DNA of 64,000 nucleotides from Aquila chrysaetos chrysaetos (taxonomy: Eukaryota > Chordata > Aves > Accipitriformes > Accipitridae), in the NCBI RefSeq assembly GCF_900496995.4, contig NC_044020.1:11922001-11986000 (forward strand), given 5' to 3'. The position numbers and the translations under genes are program-made. Of this stretch, positions 61,140 to 64,000 are shown in pieces (positions within the stretch are counted from its first letter, which is position 1; each line of letters opens with the position of its first letter). Under the pieces are notes generated by a model. It was given only the letters and a program-made list of their open reading frames with translations, was not told the DNA's origin and searched no databases.

Positions 61140-61356
61140 GACAAGGGTTAACACCAGCGAGCGGAGCCGAGCGGAGCCGAGCCGAGCGGAGCGGAGCGCG
61201 CCGCGCCGCCCCTCGCACGGCGGCCCCGCAGCGCCGCCGCCCGGCCCCGCCGCCGCCCCCCGCCTCCTCCCCTCGGCCCCGCCGCCGCCGCCGCTGCCCC
61301 CGCCTCGGCCTCGGCCCGCCGCCGCGCACATGGCCCCGGCCCCGGCCCCGGCCCCG
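61140..61356 (+). other. Candidate first exon of a + strand gene (possibly ERGIC2), with GTAAGT donor
   Basis: The sequence CCCCG|GTAAGT at 61356/61357 is a strong splice donor inside the CpG island. The exon start is unknown; 61140 is only a placeholder near the G+C peak. An ATG at 61330 opens nine codons (Met followed by four Ala-Pro repeats) exactly in frame to the donor. It could be the true start of a protein spliced on, or an upstream ATG in a 5' UTR. In mammals ERGIC2 (an ER-Golgi cycling membrane protein) has a noncoding first exon, as I remember it, which would fit. No ERGIC2-like coding sequence is present before 64000, so the assignment rests on gene order alone. Confidence 0.4.
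61157..61199. repeat. GAGCG/GAGCC pentamer tandem repeat
   Basis: About eight imperfect copies of a five-base unit (CGGAG or CCGAG) lie in the CpG island, in the presumed 5' UTR. Length is likely to vary between individuals. No effect is claimed. Confidence 0.8.
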
Positions 61357-61837
61357 GTAAGTCCGCCGGGGGAAGCGCGGCTCCTCCGCGCCCGCCGCAA
61401 CAATAAGCGGGGCGGGGGCGGAGGGGGCCGGGCCGGGCCGGGCGAGCGGAGCCCCGCGAAGTAACGGGCCGGGAGCGCGGGGGCTCTCCCGAGGCGGCCG
61501 CCGCGGTGGGAAGCGACGTGACATTGTCGAGGCGCCCGGGGAAGCCGGGCCGCGGCGGGGGGAGCGGGGCGGGCGGGGGCCCCGCGGGGTTGCGGCGCCC
61601 GGTCGGAGCCGGCCGCCGGGCAGGCGGCGGGGGACGGCGCCCGGGCGGCGGGTCGTGTGCGGGCGCTGCGGGGGCGAGCGGCTGAAGCCCCCGCTGCCCG
61701 CCCCGTCCCGGTGGGAGGGCAGCCGAAGGGTGGCCCAGGGACCGCGGCGCGGGGCGGTTGCATCGCGGAGGGCCTGGCCGGAGCCGTCCGATGACGAAAG
61801 CCCTAGAGTTTGGCTCGCTGAGGCCAAATCTGGCAAC

Positions 61838-61865
61838 CCCACGTGTGTACCAACCCACACGTGGG
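61838..61865. promoter_or_regulatory. Inverted pair of CACGTG E-boxes
   Basis: CCCACGTGTG at 61838-61847 is mirrored perfectly by CACACGTGGG at 61856-61865, with eight bases between. Each arm contains CACGTG, the core site for bHLH-ZIP factors such as USF, MYC/MAX and TFE-type regulators. It lies at the downstream shoulder of the CpG island, about 480 bases after the candidate exon 1 donor. The arrangement is seen directly; the regulatory role is inferred. Confidence 0.5.
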
Positions 61866-63469
61866 CTGCCAGCCAGGAGCCGAGGGCGGCGATGGCAAGC
61901 AAGGCTGCTGCAAGAAATGCCCCGGCGGTGCCCCGCTGCTGGGGCTGGAGGAGCTGTCATTGCCCAGGCAGCTGGAGGGGACACGAAGCCCTGGTGCCCC
62001 AGGCAGGGATCTGGCAGCTTTGGGCTCTTTCTAGGGAGAAGAGAATGAGCTGGTGTGGCAGGGCGAGAGGCCAGGTCAGCCTGCGTTTTGTTAGGGATCC
62101 CACCCGGTAAGGACTACGCACTGGGCGGCCCTCCATGAAAGCGAGCAAGCAAGCAGTCTTGTTCAAGGGCTTGCACATTTCCCTTGCGTGACCTCTCTTC
62201 GGCCTGGGGAAGGATTACGCTTCCCAGGACAAATGGCGGACCTGTAATTTTGAGATGGATAGAGACAGAGCCTATATTTCACTCAGCTGTGTTTGTGTCA
62301 CTTAGGCAGCGTAAAGGGAACAGACATCCCCGACCCTCTCCACGGGGATCTGCTTGCTGTGGTGCATCCTTGAGGAGAGCTGCCTTTGGCCCCTTTCTCC
62401 TCATGGCCCTAGGTGGAATAGATTACAAGAAGGCCTGCGGGGGGAGAGGTGAATAGGGGATTCTCACTTTAACAGTGGTCTCCTGAAAGCTGAAACCAAC
62501 CACTGGAGTTTAGAGTAAGTTTGAGGTAGCTCCAAACTCATTCTGAGTGGAGATGCAGAAAACCAGACCTGGTTCCTGAAGAGTTCCCGCTCTGCTTTTA
62601 GCAGCAAGTGCTGGCTCCAGGTGGCTTCACACGGTTTTACTTACAGGTATGTCCAGTGTTTATAAAAGGAACAGCACTCAGCCAAAGTTCCCATAAATCA
62701 GACTGATTTTCTGCGAGGCAAGAGGAGGTTCTTTCTTAATAGGAATTTTTACCCTGTGTGTTTCATAGCATCATTTCAGAAGTAGATGACAACATGTGCA
62801 AACACGAATACAAGGAGACAGCTAGACCAGCAGTTCCCTTGCAGGGTAAGGCTTTCCTGCATTTAGAGAGCACCCCTTGTGTATATATGTATGTATATTC
62901 ACACATATACTTCTAAAGAAGATTCTTCTCTTAATGCTTCTGAGCAGAAACACCTATATTTGATGAAGAAAGGCCAGCGTTCTCCCATGACATTTGTTGA
63001 AAAACACAACAAACCCCATCTCTCTGCCCAGGACAGAGCTAGTTGTGGTGGCACAACCACAAGCAGGAAAAACGGAATTGTTTTTCCATCTTGCCTTGTT
63101 CAAGCATGGCCGTCTCCCAAATTGAACAATAGCGAGCGAACAGTTTTTGTGGGAGAGGACAGTATCTCTTCAATACAGTTATTTCCAAGAGGATAACATC
63201 TTTCTGTTTGAATCCTGAGCAATACCATTTCACGTGCCTGGGTTTTCGTATGCGCTTAGAAAAGGTGGCTTTCCCCTTGTTTCCCACACCGTTGGCCTGA
63301 GGAAGCACTGTTGACCTTGACGATGCCTCAGGCCTAGGAAGGAGGACTCCTCTTGTTTCCGTCTTCCCGTACATCCCCTCTGAGACAGCATATCTGACTT
63401 GACACCATGTAGAAGAGCCACAATGGCTGATCCTCCTTTGCTGCTCACTTCTCTCTTCTGTGCCCTGTA
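61866..63469. other. Probable first intron; no exon recognised
   Basis: The sequence returns to average base composition. No second exon for a + strand transcript was identified, and no tRNA or CR1 copy was seen. The 171-codon minus-strand frame at 63039-63554 overlaps the end of the better-supported minus exon in another frame and matches no family. Confidence 0.4.
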
Positions 63470-63943
63470 TCAGTGCTGGTTGCCCACTGAGACACTCGCA
63501 TTGTTCAGGGCCACCAGCAGCTTCAGGGCGGCAGCCTGCAACTCTTCCTCCCACGCTGCCTTCCCTGTGCTCAACAACTGCTGAAGTGTCTGCAGTGAAC
63601 TCTGCACGTGGGTATCTTGTAGCCTCAGGAGGAGATCCTGGATGTCACTGGTGGGCAGCTGTCCTTGCTGCTGGCCACTGGCTGTCACCTCCATGGCATG
63701 TGGGTCAGAAGGATTTAGCTGCATGCTCCTCGACCATGGTGTGCCCTCAGGTAAGGAAGTGGGGATCACTGCTACTTCTGTGTCAGGGCTGGAGCGGCCT
63801 GGCTGGGTGGTTGTGGGAGACATGGGGAAAAGGGGCTGGGGACCGAAGATGCTGGATGACATGGTGTCACTGCTCATGGTCATGACATTGAAGGCTCGTG
63901 TGCTGCCCAGCTTGGCTCTGCTCTCTCCTGGGCATGCAGTCCT
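63470..63943 (-). CDS. Candidate terminal coding exon of an unidentified minus-strand gene
   Basis: On the minus strand a pyrimidine-rich acceptor (TTTTCTCCTCCACAG) ends at 63944. It is followed by 157 sense codons and a TGA at 63472-63470. The frame is closed by TAA just upstream at the window edge, so splicing is needed if it is real. The product has a Ser/Thr/Pro/Gln-rich N-terminal two-thirds (FNVMTMSSDTMSSS, FPMSPTTTQPGRSSPD). It ends in a likely amphipathic helix, DIQDLLLRLQDTHVQSSLQ through AAALKLLVALNNA. Such disordered-then-helical tails occur in transcription-factor-like and transposase-derived DNA-binding proteins, but I do not recognise the family. It would lie antisense inside the putative first intron of the + strand gene. 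A second possible acceptor (CTCTACAG) lies 18 bases upstream, at 63962 on this strand. Confidence 0.35.
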   Translation of the reverse strand, partial: RTACPGESRAKLGSTRAFNVMTMSSDTMSSSIFGPQPLFPMSPTTTQPGRSSPDTEVAVIPTSLPEGTPWSRSMQLNPSDPHAMEVTASGQQQGQLPTSDIQDLLLRLQDTHVQSSLQTLQQLLSTGKAAWEEELQAAALKLLVALNNASVSVGNQH

Positions 63944-64000
63944 CTGTGGAGGAGAAAACGTACCTCTGTAGAGGCGGTGGGATTCAGGAGCAGGCACTTA

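Larger units (their letters stand above)
60850..61800. promoter_or_regulatory. CpG island promoter
   Basis: Roughly 950 bases are extremely GC-rich with CpG dinucleotides at near-expected frequency, in sharp contrast to the AT-rich flanks. GC-box (Sp1-type) sequences occur, for example GGGGCGGGGGCGG around 61409-61421. Such islands mark constitutive vertebrate promoters. A + strand first exon with a strong donor is embedded in it. Transcription in the other direction is also possible, because no directional core element (TATA box) is seen. Long open frames here on both strands are by-products of base composition. By human gene order (OVCH1 followed by ERGIC2 in the same orientation) the island could be the ERGIC2 promoter; this is inference. 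Confidence 0.85.

Noticed and set aside
60580-61902. 440-codon minus-strand frame, and 100-300 codon frames in other phases
   Set aside because: All lie in the CpG island and are Pro/Ala/Arg/Gly-rich. Open frames on both strands in every phase are a consequence of very high GC content.
63039-63554. 171-codon minus-strand frame
   Set aside because: It overlaps the candidate exon at 63470-63943 in a different frame, has no splice or family support and reads like ordinary noncoding sequence.

Overview
The window looks like vertebrate nuclear DNA, most likely from a bird. Genes are split by kilobase introns with GT/AG junctions. The only recognisable transposons are two CR1 LINE 3' fragments of avian type, and there is one vertebrate-style CpG island. 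No bacterial, plasmid or phage signature was seen.

About 1.0-32.9 kb (+ strand) holds the 3' part of a very large mosaic secreted serine-protease gene of the ovochymase family. Reading order is protease 1 (C-terminal part; the start lies before the window), CUB1, CUB2, linker, protease 2, CUB3, CUB4, linker, CUB5, protease 3, stop and AATAAA. About 26 exons were placed by hand, and domain modules meet at phase-1 introns. The gene is broken. I count at least seven well-supported in-frame stop codons (another three lie in one badly decayed exon), four one-base frameshifts proven by exon-phase arithmetic, lost splice donors, and lost catalytic or disulfide residues. I therefore annotate it as a pseudogene, most likely OVCH1. 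The name rests on the three-protease/five-CUB layout and on the remembered human neighbourhood (ERGIC2-OVCH1-TMTC1).

About 32.9-60.8 kb is gene-poor sequence. It contains two CR1 fragments (41.3-42.0 and 46.7-48.0 kb, both minus strand), a long pyrimidine tract and a weak LTR-like stretch near 53 kb. I could not support a gene there.

About 60.85-61.8 kb is a strong CpG island. It carries a candidate + strand first exon ending in a GTAAGT donor at 61356/61357, preceded by four GGCCCC hexamers. By synteny this could be the ERGIC2 promoter, but no ERGIC2 coding exon falls in the window. An inverted pair of CACGTG E-boxes lies just downstream. At 63470-63943 a minus-strand open frame with a good splice acceptor may be the last coding exon of an unidentified gene.
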